Shown: positions 18,361-27,753, counted from the stretch's first letter. The stretch: 32,802 nucleotides of DNA from an uncultured Gammaproteobacteria bacterium (GCA_937936805.1 CALDDP010000047.1:1-32802), one strand, 5' to 3'. Notes: generated by a model not told the origin, from the sequence alone. Program-made: numbers and translations.

Positions 18361-18906
18361 TCAGGGATATCGCGGGTAGCGATTATAGTATCCGGGATAT
18401 CGAAAGCGGAGATCATAATACCACCAGGGTGGCGGGTAGTTGGGATATAGAACTACGTCGTCTGCTCCCCAAAGGTAAGACCCTTCAACGGAAACAATCG
18501 GGAAGACGTAGTCATACCCGCCGATAGGCCGTTCAATGCTGTCTTCGATCCTCCCGACCACGGTTAACAGCCGGCCAACCTCGTACACCACCGGGTCGAT
18601 AAACCCGTCAAAGCTGGCAATGAAGCGGCCGTCACTGTTGCCGTTTGTGTCTGGTTTCCCGTTGTCCCGCAACTGACGGCGAACTATTTCGACCCAGGTT
18701 TTATCGGTCTTGTTCTCGACTTTTGATATCTCGCCACCCCAGCGCAGTTCGGCACCCATGTATTGATCGATATCCAGCCGTACCGCGGCCAGCGACGGGT
18801 TGTCAGGCGGAATTTTACTGATCGCCTCGGGTGGTTTGCTGGCGCAGCCGCCGGCAAGCGCAATCAAGACAACGAGCCCGATATGTATCCTGAATTTCTG
18901 CATCAT
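18361..18906 (-). CDS. slp: Slp family outer-membrane lipoprotein
   Basis: Lipobox 'VVLIALAGGCASKPPEAI'. 'AELRWGGEISKVENKTDKTWVEIVRRQL...DGRFIASFDGFIDPVVYEVGRLLTVVGRI' matches Slp layout. Tyr/Pro-rich tail. Confidence 0.85.
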   Translation of the reverse strand: MMQKFRIHIGLVVLIALAGGCASKPPEAISKIPPDNPSLAAVRLDIDQYMGAELRWGGEISKVENKTDKTWVEIVRRQLRDNGKPDTNGNSDGRFIASFDGFIDPVVYEVGRLLTVVGRIEDSIERPIGGYDYVFPIVSVEGSYLWGADDVVLYPNYPPPWWYYDLRFRYPGYYNRYPRYP

Positions 18907-19029
18907 GCTGTAGATCAAATCACGAGAGTAAAGTTTCAGCGCCTATTCATATCACAATGCGGTTTAACGAGCATCCATTACTGGATCTAAATAACGGTTT
19001 TGACGAGGCGAAGGAATCAATTGCGAAGT

Positions 19030-21573
19030 CTAGTTGCAGTCACCCAACCCATTTATCCAGGTGGTCAGCAAATTGATTCCACTGCTATCCACCTGGTTGG
19101 AACCCAGTGGCGGCATGCCCTGGCTGTCGCGGCGATTTGCCCTTGCAATGACTAACGAGCGTGCCGCGTCGCCGGGCGCGATTAGACGGGCTGAGGCGAT
19201 TCCGAGATCGCCTTGCAGCGGCGTTGCGTCACAGGCGTTGGTATTTACCAGTGAGGTCGTATAGCGGAGGTCCATCGTGGACGGTGTGGGTCCACCCGGG
19301 CGGTGGCATTGCGCGCAATTCGTATGCAGGTAAGCACGCGCGCGCTCGGAAACACTGGCACCTGAATCGGCCGGATCAGGCATCACCGGAAGACTAGAGG
19401 CCGCCCCGGGTAACGGCGAGGTGAACATCATGACATGGTCGATAGTCTCCAGTTGATTGGACGTCCGCGAGGTAGAAGGATAGGTAAAACCCTTGTTGAG
19501 CTGAGATGTTTCCGGCCCCAGCGCAAAGTTTGCAGTACTGGTGTGACACTCCATGCATTGACCCTCAGACGGAAAAGTCCATAGCTGGCCATCGATGAGA
19601 ACGTTTTTGCCGCCTTTTACACGACTGGCTTCAGTTTGCTGGGCATTCCATTCGTAGGTATAACCCGCCCAGACGCCGTCAGGGTGTCGCATCAGGTGAC
19701 GCGTCTCGACCAGGTTGCCATTAAGGCTGAAGTTTTTGACGATTACGCTACCGTTCGGAAATTCCCAGTCGTCTTCTGCATTTCGGGTTATTGTAGTGCC
19801 GTTGGGCAAGCCAATGTAGCGATCCTTTTGTGCGCCGTCGGACCAGAAAGGCGCGTTGATATCGTAAGGCAATAAACCCGTGTAAGGCCGGGTAATATCA
19901 GCCGGGTCGGTGCAACCGGTAGCTGAAAGCAGAGTCGGTATCGTGTCGGCTGCTGGAGGCCCGGCTGGTACCAGCTTGCGCAAGCGGCTATTGTTGATAT
20001 CGGTAAAATAAAGCTCGCCATATTGATCTACACCAAACGAAGTCGGGCCGAAATTCGTATCGATTAGCTGGTCATTCGTAAATCCACCCAGCCCGTCTGA
20101 TTGTAACGCCCAGAAACGACCTGATCCGTAATCAGCGAAAACGTAGCGGCCAATCAGTCCCGGAATCGCTGAACCTCGATAGACGTAGCCGCCAGTAATC
20201 GAATTGCCAAGGCTGTGGGGATACTCGGAAACCGGGTCGATCAAGCCAGTGCCACATCCTGCTGGATTGTAATTATGGGCCCCTTCGCGACAGCGCCAGC
20301 CGTAATTCCCGCCGCGTTCGATGACGTCCACTTCTTCATAGCTGCCCTGACCTACATCCGCGAGCCAGAGCCCGCCGGTAGCTGAATCAAAACTCCAGCG
20401 CCACGGATTGCGCAAGCCCCAGGCGTATATCTCGGGACAGGCGGCTGCATTTGCTCCGGGTCCGCACTTTGCGTTACCGGCAAAGGGATTGTCAACGGGA
20501 ATAGCGTAGGGATTAGCGGGATAAGATACTCCGGGTCCGAGCACATCGATGCGTAACATCGAGCCGAGCAAGCGAGTCGTGTCCTGTGCCCGGTCGTTCG
20601 GATCGCCACCGCTACCGCCATCCCCCAGACCAATATACAGGTTACCGTCCAGACCGAACGCGATATCCCCACCGTTATGATTGTCAAAGTCCTGATCGAC
20701 TCTCAGTATTACCTGTTCCACGGTCCCGCCACCGGGATTGGTGACATTGTCCAGAATGAAGCGGGAAATGACCGAGCGCATCGCGGGACCGCTATGGTCA
20801 ATCGTGTACGAGAGGAAGATTTCGGGAGTATTGGGGTAATCAGGGTGAAATGCCATGCCTAGCAAACCGCCTTCTGATGCAGTGCGCACAATCCCGGAAA
20901 GATCCAGGTAGGTCGAAGTCGTGGTCGCATTATCGGGATCGAAAGTTACCAATTGGCCCGATTTTCTCAGTATGAACCAGCGTGGATCGACACCAGGTTC
21001 CAGCAGCATTTTGGTCGGCTGTGAGATATTGGGTAGGGCGGGGAACGGATCGATTACAGCAACAGTTGAATCTTCATTGGGTCGAGCCGGGGCAATGCAG
21101 GTTTGATTATCCGGACGATTGTCGAGGCCGGGCAAGCTTGAAAAATCATCGGTGGTAATAATGCCGGTAGCATTGGCTTGAGAAATTGTGGCATTAACAG
21201 GCGCCGACAAGGTCACAACCAGAGTTTCATTTGCTTCAATCTCAGTGTCGCCTTCTATTGTGACGTTTATCGTTTGATCAATGGTGCCGGCAGAAAACTG
21301 CAATGAACCACTGGTCGCCTGGTAATCGACCCCGGCTGTGGCTGAGCCATCCGACGTCGCATAGTCAACACTGACAATTGAGGCGGAGCTAGTCGATAAG
21401 GTCACGCTAAACACCATTGTTACTGTGCCGGAGTCTCCTTCCGAGATACTGACGTTATGAATTGCAATCGAGGGCAACATCGGGGAGACCGCATCCTGCT
21501 CCGAGCTGCCGCTCCCACCACAGGCACTCAGCAGCATGCTAAAGGAGAAAATAAATGCGAAGTACTCTCGCAT
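19030..21573 (-). CDS. multidomain lipoprotein: Calx-beta + GSDH-type PQQ sugar dehydrogenase + diheme c-type cytochrome (SO2930/HNE_0200-like C-terminus)
   Basis: Lipobox-like 'FSMLLSACGGSG'; Calx-beta 'SISEGDSGTVTMVFSVTLS...ATAGVDYQATSGSLQFSAG'; GSDH 'EGGLLGMAFHPDYP', 'NHNGGDIAFGLDGNLYIGLGDGG', 'WGLRNPWRWSFD'; two CxxCH heme sites, CMECH and CAQCH. Confidence 0.87.
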   Translation of the reverse strand: MREYFAFIFSFSMLLSACGGSGSSEQDAVSPMLPSIAIHNVSISEGDSGTVTMVFSVTLSTSSASIVSVDYATSDGSATAGVDYQATSGSLQFSAGTIDQTINVTIEGDTEIEANETLVVTLSAPVNATISQANATGIITTDDFSSLPGLDNRPDNQTCIAPARPNEDSTVAVIDPFPALPNISQPTKMLLEPGVDPRWFILRKSGQLVTFDPDNATTTSTYLDLSGIVRTASEGGLLGMAFHPDYPNTPEIFLSYTIDHSGPAMRSVISRFILDNVTNPGGGTVEQVILRVDQDFDNHNGGDIAFGLDGNLYIGLGDGGSGGDPNDRAQDTTRLLGSMLRIDVLGPGVSYPANPYAIPVDNPFAGNAKCGPGANAAACPEIYAWGLRNPWRWSFDSATGGLWLADVGQGSYEEVDVIERGGNYGWRCREGAHNYNPAGCGTGLIDPVSEYPHSLGNSITGGYVYRGSAIPGLIGRYVFADYGSGRFWALQSDGLGGFTNDQLIDTNFGPTSFGVDQYGELYFTDINNSRLRKLVPAGPPAADTIPTLLSATGCTDPADITRPYTGLLPYDINAPFWSDGAQKDRYIGLPNGTTITRNAEDDWEFPNGSVIVKNFSLNGNLVETRHLMRHPDGVWAGYTYEWNAQQTEASRVKGGKNVLIDGQLWTFPSEGQCMECHTSTANFALGPETSQLNKGFTYPSTSRTSNQLETIDHVMMFTSPLPGAASSLPVMPDPADSGASVSERARAYLHTNCAQCHRPGGPTPSTMDLRYTTSLVNTNACDATPLQGDLGIASARLIAPGDAARSLVIARANRRDSQGMPPLGSNQVDSSGINLLTTWINGLGDCN

Positions 21574-21812
21574 GCGGTTGCACCCTCATAAATGATTATT
21601 CTGAATCTGCTTTGGTCTGGTCATTCTACTTAAGTGGCCAGGGGCTTTTGTTTCGGATAATGTATTGTGGGCCAAAGTCGTATTTAACGCTGCGAACTAA
21701 GTTACAGGGAAAGTCACCATAAACAGCCGTATGACGGCAATTATTAATATATTTTCTACCTGGGTATCGATTATCCAACCTTTTGGCGCCACATAATGAT
21801 ACTTATTTATAA

Positions 21813-21833
21813 TTAGTTGCTAAATGCAACTAA
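21813..21833. repeat. short perfect inverted repeat TTAGTTGC-TAAAT-GCAACTAA upstream of the 21886 ORF
   Basis: 8-bp perfect arms with a 5-nt loop, about 50 bp before the start codon. Confidence 0.45.
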
Positions 21834-21885
21834 ATTACTATGGTATGCGAATCTCTTCAAATAACGTCAGGCAGGAGGTTCGGAA

Positions 21886-22362
21886 ATGAAAACGATTATA
21901 AAAGGGCTGCTGGTATTGCTAGGGCTAACAAATTCGATGGTCAGTGCTGATGCGTTGCGCGAAGCAGATGATATCTACATCGGATTTCAGATGACGACTT
22001 CACTCGATTCGATATCAAGGGGACTATTCTCAGGTCACCATCAGTATAACTACCTCTTTGTCCAGCAAAGGAATGGCATCAAGGACGGAATAGTACTTAC
22101 CCAGGATAACTATGGTAATCGAAGCCTGAACTATCTGAGACCATCTGACAGCTTCGATATTGGACGGAGCAGGGTTGTGGAATATGCGGTGCCTATTATG
22201 CAACTCGAAGCACAGGATAGTCCTAATACTGAGCCACCCACTACCGAGAAATCCAATACTAATGTTTCAACAGCTATTGCAGTAGCGGGTTTGGCGGCTC
22301 TCGTGGCACTCCCCATAATGATCAAAAATGATCTCGAAAAAGACTGGGAACCGGATGATTGA
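21886..22362 (+). CDS. hypothetical exported protein with a C-terminal hydrophobic helix
   Basis: Strong SD AGGAGG at 21873-21878; N-terminal signal 'MKTIIKGLLVLLGLTNSMVSADA'; C-terminal 'VSTAIAVAGLAALVALPIMI' followed by an acidic tail. Family not recognised. Confidence 0.75.
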   Translation: MKTIIKGLLVLLGLTNSMVSADALREADDIYIGFQMTTSLDSISRGLFSGHHQYNYLFVQQRNGIKDGIVLTQDNYGNRSLNYLRPSDSFDIGRSRVVEYAVPIMQLEAQDSPNTEPPTTEKSNTNVSTAIAVAGLAALVALPIMIKNDLEKDWEPDD

Positions 22363-22370
22363 GCTTCAAA

Positions 22371-22424
22371 TTGGGGTCACAATATTCGCTAGTAATCGGA
22401 ATAATTGTAATCTGACCCCGATAA
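22371..22424. repeat. REP-like imperfect inverted repeat (GGGGTCA ... TGACCCC)
   Basis: ttGGGGTCAcaatatt...ataattgtaatcTGACCCCgataa between 22371 and 22424. Arms GGGGTCA 22373-22379 and TGACCCC 22413-22419. Confidence 0.55.
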
Positions 22425-22434
22425 GATTTCCCGG

Positions 22435-23784
22435 TTAGTGCGTCATCGCAACCGCATCGGCATAGCTCGACCGCTCAGCGACGTGATCGAAGCCGATTGC
22501 CCCCAGTTCGTCGAGCAGCAACGCAAGAATTTCGCCGCGTTTGAGTTTGACCGCGGCATCGACCAGCAGCTGGAAAAACAGGTCCCGTTGTGCGTGACTG
22601 CCACCCATTTGCCAGAGGTTGCGCCTGGCCGGCATCATGATATCGATCACCTGTTGGTAATTCTGTTTGCGATGTGCGATCGCCGCTTCGCTTGCAGGCA
22701 GCACCGCTATGGCATATCTCGGTCCGAGGGAACCGGTGTCGTCAGCGACGAAGGCCTTCATCATCTTGACCATTTCGTCGGCTTCCTGGTAACGCCCGGC
22801 CGCGGCCAGGGCCAGGGCGCTATGGGCACTGGTAAACGGGCTTGCATGGTTGCCGACCCGGGTCTGCGCGAGATCGCCGATCGGTTGCCAGCGGTCGGCG
22901 ATATCCACTCCGCGCAACTCGAGCCTTTGTAGCAACGCGGTATCGTTCTGGATGTCGACATAGTAATCGGGAATAGCCTGCATTAGCGGTGAGTCGAGAT
23001 CGCGTAATCGATGGTCGTACAGCTCAAGGGCGGAGTCATAGTCGCCATGCTCGGTATGAAACAAGGCCAGATGCCACCACAGATGATGAACGATATGGTT
23101 TGCCGCCGACCAGTTGGTGGACAGTTCAGACAACCAGCCGACACCGTCGAGCAGGCGGCCCTGCATGATTAGAACATGAGCTACCGCATGAGCGCCCCAG
23201 CAATCTGCGGGATTGCGATCGACCGCTTCACGCCCGCATTTCTCGGCCAGCGCGTAGTCGCCATTTTCTTCCAGGCCGAAAGCACGGATAGAAAGATAAG
23301 AAGAATATCCGGATACATCGGGGTTCCAGCGCGGTGCCGCGCGCTCTGAAATGTCGCGCATCCAGGCGACCTCTCCGATCCAGAACAGCTCAGACTGCGC
23401 GATTCTCAGTGCGAACAGATCAAGCGGGTGATCATTCGCGATCTGCTCGTAATGGGTGACCGCAGCAGTGACGTTATCGACCAGTGCCGCTTCCAGCGCA
23501 GCCATATAATGGCTTTCACGTTGCGAGACCGGGGCGGCGCAGTTTTTCGCTGCCTCCAGTTCGCCGCTTGCTAACGGGTAGAGTTCCGGCTTTTTCAAGC
23601 CAGCGATCAGGGTGCCCTTAATGATGCGAGGCAGCGCGAACCCGGGGTCGGCGGCTATCGCGGCGTCCAGGTGAGCCATGGCATCGGTACGAAAACCGAC
23701 ATAGGCGTTGAAGGCGCGATCGAGTTCCTCGACCGCGGTCGAATCATCTGTTGTAACCGGGTAGCCCCGCTGATCCTGTTGCAT
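22435..23784 (-). CDS. TTC38-like tetratricopeptide repeat protein
   Basis: 449 aa of helical repeats. 'DCWGAHAVAHVLIMQGRLLDGVGWL' and 'NHIVHHLWWHLALFHTEHGDYDSALELYD' match the TTC38-type signature. Confidence 0.75.
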   Translation of the reverse strand: MQQDQRGYPVTTDDSTAVEELDRAFNAYVGFRTDAMAHLDAAIAADPGFALPRIIKGTLIAGLKKPELYPLASGELEAAKNCAAPVSQRESHYMAALEAALVDNVTAAVTHYEQIANDHPLDLFALRIAQSELFWIGEVAWMRDISERAAPRWNPDVSGYSSYLSIRAFGLEENGDYALAEKCGREAVDRNPADCWGAHAVAHVLIMQGRLLDGVGWLSELSTNWSAANHIVHHLWWHLALFHTEHGDYDSALELYDHRLRDLDSPLMQAIPDYYVDIQNDTALLQRLELRGVDIADRWQPIGDLAQTRVGNHASPFTSAHSALALAAAGRYQEADEMVKMMKAFVADDTGSLGPRYAIAVLPASEAAIAHRKQNYQQVIDIMMPARRNLWQMGGSHAQRDLFFQLLVDAAVKLKRGEILALLLDELGAIGFDHVAERSSYADAVAMTH

Positions 23785-23859
23785 TCTGTTTGGCCTGGTA
23801 TCTCTTCGATCGACCTATCATCCGCCTAAATTGTACGGTCGTCCAATTTGCAACGTGGT

Positions 23860-24528
23860 TCAGAGTCGAATAAAACGCGCCGTCAGTGAATACTTGTATA
23901 TCAGCTGCAGGAAAATTCGCAATGCAAGCAGCTGGTATGCGTCGAGCATGTAACGCAACCACGGGTTTCTATTTTCAGGTTGCTGCCACAGGTAGGATGA
24001 CACGAGCCTGCCTGGTTCACCGGTTTCGATCGACGCCATCGCATCACGGTATTCGGGACTGGCGTCAGGGTGCGATCTGAGGCCCTCGGTAATAAACCCG
24101 AGGTATTCAATGGTGGGTTTCAGATCCGGGGTAGAGCGGTTGGTCTGATAAAAATACAGCGTCTCCCCGTCTTGCTCGACGACAGTGCGCCGGTACCTGT
24201 TGACGACCGGAACGACCTCGTAAAAATCCATGCGTGCGGCATCCCTGACGGAGAGAGTGTACAGAAAGCCGTGCACTGACTCACCAGGCGCAGGTTCAGC
24301 CGAGGCATAGCCGCAACCATCCCAGGGCGCGGGATGATCAAAACGCAGACCATAATCCCGTAGCGTGAAATGCCTGGTCGCAAACGGGGTGATCCGCCGT
24401 AGCTGCATTACGGCATCGCTTAGATTGGCACCGAACGCCAGATACTGAACCTTCCCGGATCCGTGTCCAAACAGGCGCTTGATGTTATGGACTTCGAACA
24501 ACAGTCTCCAGATCAGGTAACGAATCAT
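23860..24528 (-). CDS. gamma-glutamylcyclotransferase-like protein
   Basis: 'VQYLAFGANLSDAVM', 'LRDYGLRFDHPAPWDGCGYASAEPAPGESVHGFLYTLSVRDAARMDFYEV' matches GGCT-fold proteins. Confidence 0.78.
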   Translation of the reverse strand: MIRYLIWRLLFEVHNIKRLFGHGSGKVQYLAFGANLSDAVMQLRRITPFATRHFTLRDYGLRFDHPAPWDGCGYASAEPAPGESVHGFLYTLSVRDAARMDFYEVVPVVNRYRRTVVEQDGETLYFYQTNRSTPDLKPTIEYLGFITEGLRSHPDASPEYRDAMASIETGEPGRLVSSYLWQQPENRNPWLRYMLDAYQLLALRIFLQLIYKYSLTARFIRL

Positions 24529-24663
24529 GCTATGTCGGAATTATGAGTAGTAGCGGCACCATACTTATTCACGCAATTTCGGTCAATTGCCGTTTTGTTT
24601 GCCTCTTGTTAAAGCGCCCGATGTGTCGCAGGGCCCGAAATCCCGGTGTGTTAACATAGCGAT

Positions 24664-25767
24664 ATGAAACGACAGCTCGCAGCGATTCTGTATGCCGATG
24701 TAGCTGGTTACAGCCGCCTTACCGGTCAGAATGAGGAACAAACCCACCAGCTATTAAATGAGGCGCTGACCTTGCTAACCGAGGCGATTAGCACGACTGG
24801 AGGTTCCAAGGTGCATGAGGCGGGAGACGCGATACTGGCCGAGTTTCCCAGTGTGACAGAGGCAGTCGATTGCGCATTCGGTTTTCAGAAATCGATGGTT
24901 GGCTGGAAACCGGATCTGCCCGAAAACGAGCGCGTCGAGTTCAGGATAGGTATTCATATCGGCGAGGTCATGCGTGACCGCGGCGACATTTATGGCGATG
25001 GAGTCAACATCGCGGCGCGAATAGAAGAGGTTGCGCAAGCTGGCGGGTTAAGCGTGTCGAGTGCAGTGGTTGAGCAACTGGCATCCGCTAGTAAATATAA
25101 TTTTGACGACCTCGGCTATCGCAATTTCAAAAACATCGACAGGCCTGTGCATGTCTACCAGTTACGGTCCTCTGACTTACTCGGTGGCAACCCTATGCAG
25201 GATATCGAGCGGCGCGTCGAGCATCAGCCGCTGTTTGGCGATGCCATTGAAAAACCGATCGTTACCACGGGCCGGTGCGTATGTGGCTCGGTCAGGTTTG
25301 AGGTAAATCAGGCAGCCGTTGGCACCGGCTTTTGTCATTGTCGGATATGCCAGCGTAGCACTGGTGCGCCCGTGTTTGCGTGGACGGCTTTTCCGCTTGA
25401 CGCGGTAAAGTTCAGTCGGGAAAAACTCAAGTATCACAGAATCTCATTAATTGCCGAACAGGGATTCTGTGAAAATTGCGGATCTCCCGTGGTATGGAGG
25501 AGTTTGAAACCCAAACCGGCAGATTACATGGTTATCGCTACCACCTGCCTGGAAAATCCCGAAGATTACGCGCCGACCTGGCATCAGGGGGTAGAAAGCC
25601 AACTACCCTGGCTGGAAATTCAAGACGATCTCCCCAGGACTCGAACCGAGGAATCGCCTATGCTGCGCCGTGCCTGGGCGTCAATGGGCGCTCCTGAGCC
25701 GGATGACTGGAAGGCGCTGGATTACGAGGAAGCCGAGCAGCTGAATGACGATCCTGAATCGCCTTAG
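24664..25767 (+). CDS. fusion of class III adenylate/guanylate cyclase domain with GFA/CENP-V-type zinc domain
   Basis: Cyclase: 'AAILYADVAGYSRLTG', 'AGDAILAEFPS', 'GIHIGEVMRDRGDIYGDGVNIAARIEEVA', 'DLGYRNFKNIDRPVHVYQL'. GFA: 'GRCVCGSVRFEV', 'GFCHCRICQRSTGAPVFAWTAF', 'GFCENCGSPVVWRS'. One uninterrupted 367-aa frame. Confidence 0.9.
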   Translation: MKRQLAAILYADVAGYSRLTGQNEEQTHQLLNEALTLLTEAISTTGGSKVHEAGDAILAEFPSVTEAVDCAFGFQKSMVGWKPDLPENERVEFRIGIHIGEVMRDRGDIYGDGVNIAARIEEVAQAGGLSVSSAVVEQLASASKYNFDDLGYRNFKNIDRPVHVYQLRSSDLLGGNPMQDIERRVEHQPLFGDAIEKPIVTTGRCVCGSVRFEVNQAAVGTGFCHCRICQRSTGAPVFAWTAFPLDAVKFSREKLKYHRISLIAEQGFCENCGSPVVWRSLKPKPADYMVIATTCLENPEDYAPTWHQGVESQLPWLEIQDDLPRTRTEESPMLRRAWASMGAPEPDDWKALDYEEAEQLNDDPESP

Positions 25768-25801
25768 AAGATAAGTTTGAGTGCCCGTTGTTGCGCTTTG
25801 T

Positions 25802-26779
25802 TTAGCTTTCTACTGCGGCTTCGGCGAAGTGGCAGGCGACCAGGCGCTCGAATTTTGTTTCCAGCGGGGGTGCGGTGCTGCTACAGATATCCTGCACAAA
25901 ACGGCAGCGGGTATGGAATGGGCAGCCCGGTGGCGGATTGAGCGGGGACGGTAGCTCGCCGGTCAACTTGACGCGTTCGCGACGCAACTTGGGATCTACC
26001 GCGGGTGTTGCCCCCAGCAGTGCCTGGGTATAGGGGTGGGCCGGATTGGCAAAAATAGTGCTCGCCTCGCCCTGTTCAACGACCTTGCCGAGGTACATGA
26101 CCATGATCTGGTCGGCAATACGGCGCACCACGCTGAGGTCATGTGAGATGAACACCAGTGCCAGGTTCATTTCTTCCTGTAAATCCATCAGGATGTTGAG
26201 CACCTGCGCCTGTATCGATATATCCAGTGCCGATACCGGCTCATCCGCGATCAGAACTTTTGGCTTCAGCATCAGGGCGCGTGCGATGGCGATACGCTGG
26301 CGTTGCCCACCGGAAAACATGTGCGGGTAACGATCATAATGTTCCGGCCGCAAGCCCACTTTATCCAGCATGGTCTCAGCCAGCCGGCGGCGATCCGCGG
26401 CGGAAACGTTTTGATTGATGATGACCGGTTCCTCGAGGATCACGCCCACCTTTTTGCGCGGGTTGAGTGAGCCATAGGGGTTTTGAAATATGATCTGCAC
26501 ATCCTGGCGCAGTCGCGGAATTTCAGCACCGCCGTGCGCGTGAGGGTCTGCTCCACTGATAAAAATATTACCCTCGGTCGGTTTCTCGATCATCGTGGCG
26601 AGCCTTGCCAGTGTGGATTTGCCGCAACCGGATTCGCCGACGATTGCCAGGGTTTTGCCTGACTCCAGCGAAAAGCTCGCACCATCCACCGCCTTGAGAA
26701 TGGTTGGTTTTGCAAAAAAACCTTCGCCCTTGACCTGGTAGTAACGTTTCAGCTCGTGCCCTTCAATTGCCGCGGTCAT
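25802..26779 (-). CDS. dppF: dipeptide ABC transporter ATP-binding protein DppF
   Basis: Walker A 'GESGCGKSTLAR', signature 'FSGGQRQRIAIARAL', Walker B 'VLIADEPVSALD', oligopeptide-ABC C-terminal Cys cluster 'GCPFHTRCRFVQDIC'. Confidence 0.93.
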   Translation of the reverse strand: MTAAIEGHELKRYYQVKGEGFFAKPTILKAVDGASFSLESGKTLAIVGESGCGKSTLARLATMIEKPTEGNIFISGADPHAHGGAEIPRLRQDVQIIFQNPYGSLNPRKKVGVILEEPVIINQNVSAADRRRLAETMLDKVGLRPEHYDRYPHMFSGGQRQRIAIARALMLKPKVLIADEPVSALDISIQAQVLNILMDLQEEMNLALVFISHDLSVVRRIADQIMVMYLGKVVEQGEASTIFANPAHPYTQALLGATPAVDPKLRRERVKLTGELPSPLNPPPGCPFHTRCRFVQDICSSTAPPLETKFERLVACHFAEAAVES

Positions 26780-27753
26780 GTCGCCTGACCCTCGAGATCA
26801 ACCGGATGAAAACAACGCAAGGTAGTGTCGCTGATGTTTTCCAGTGGTGGCACGCTTGCTCTGCAGTCATCCTGAACATATTTGCAGCGTGGGGAAAACA
26901 GGCAACCGTCCGGCCGGTCACCGGCACCGGGCACGATGCCTTCGATAGTCGGTAGCCGATCCAGACCCAGCGATCGTTCCGGCAATGCATCGAGCAGGGC
27001 ATGGGTGTAAGGGTGATGCGGTGTTGCAAACAAGCCATTAGCTTCCTGCTGTTCCACCTGTTGACCGGCATACATGACGACGACCCGCTTGGCGGTTTCG
27101 GCGACCACGCCCATGTCGTGCGTGATCAACACCAGTGCCATGCCTTTTTCGTTCTGCAGGTTAACCAGCAGGTCGATAATTTGCGCCTGGATAGTGACAT
27201 CGAGCGCGGTAGTCGGCTCATCCGCAACGAGTAATTTCGGGTTACAGGCAATCGCCATGGCGATCATGACGCGCTGGCTCATGCCGCCCGATAACTGGTG
27301 CGGAAAAGCCTTTAATCGTTCTTCGGGGGCAGGAATCCCGACCAGGTCGAGCAGTTCAATGGCACGTTTCTTACGCGCGTTGCGATCGAGGCCAAGATGT
27401 TCTTTCAGGGTTTCACCGATTTGAAAGCCAACCGTGAAACATGGATTCAGGCTGCTCATCGGCTCCTGAAAAATCATCGAGATGTCCTGGCCGATTATTT
27501 TTCGCCGCTCTTTACTGGAAAGTGTAAGCAGGTTTCGACCTTCGAATTCCATCTTGTCGGCGGTCACGTTCGCGGTCCAGGGTAACAGTCCCATCACCGC
27601 TAACATCGAAACCGATTTGCCCGAACCGGATTCACCGACAATCGACAGGATGTCGTTTTCGCCGATGCTCAGATCGACGCCGTCGACTGCACGGAAGGTA
27701 CCTTTTACGGTTTCGAACTCGACCGAAAGATTGCGAATTTCGAGCAGGCTCAT
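26776..27753 (-). CDS. dppD: dipeptide ABC transporter ATP-binding protein DppD
   Basis: True start [15 protein letters not shown] at 27753. Walker A '[12 protein letters not shown]', '[15 protein letters not shown]', '[12 protein letters not shown]'. 4-nt ATGA overlaps with both neighbours. Confidence 0.93.
   Translation of the reverse strand: MSLLEIRNLSVEFETVKGTFRAVDGVDLSIGENDILSIVGESGSGKSVSMLAVMGLLPWTANVTADKMEFEGRNLLTLSSKERRKIIGQDISMIFQEPMSSLNPCFTVGFQIGETLKEHLGLDRNARKKRAIELLDLVGIPAPEERLKAFPHQLSGGMSQRVMIAMAIACNPKLLVADEPTTALDVTIQAQIIDLLVNLQNEKGMALVLITHDMGVVAETAKRVVVMYAGQQVEQQEANGLFATPHHPYTHALLDALPERSLGLDRLPTIEGIVPGAGDRPDGCLFSPRCKYVQDDCRASVPPLENISDTTLRCFHPVDLEGQAT

Noticed and set aside
22438-22932. 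164-aa + strand ORF opposite the TTC38-like gene
   Set aside because: Antisense ORF without domain features; the - strand protein is coherent.
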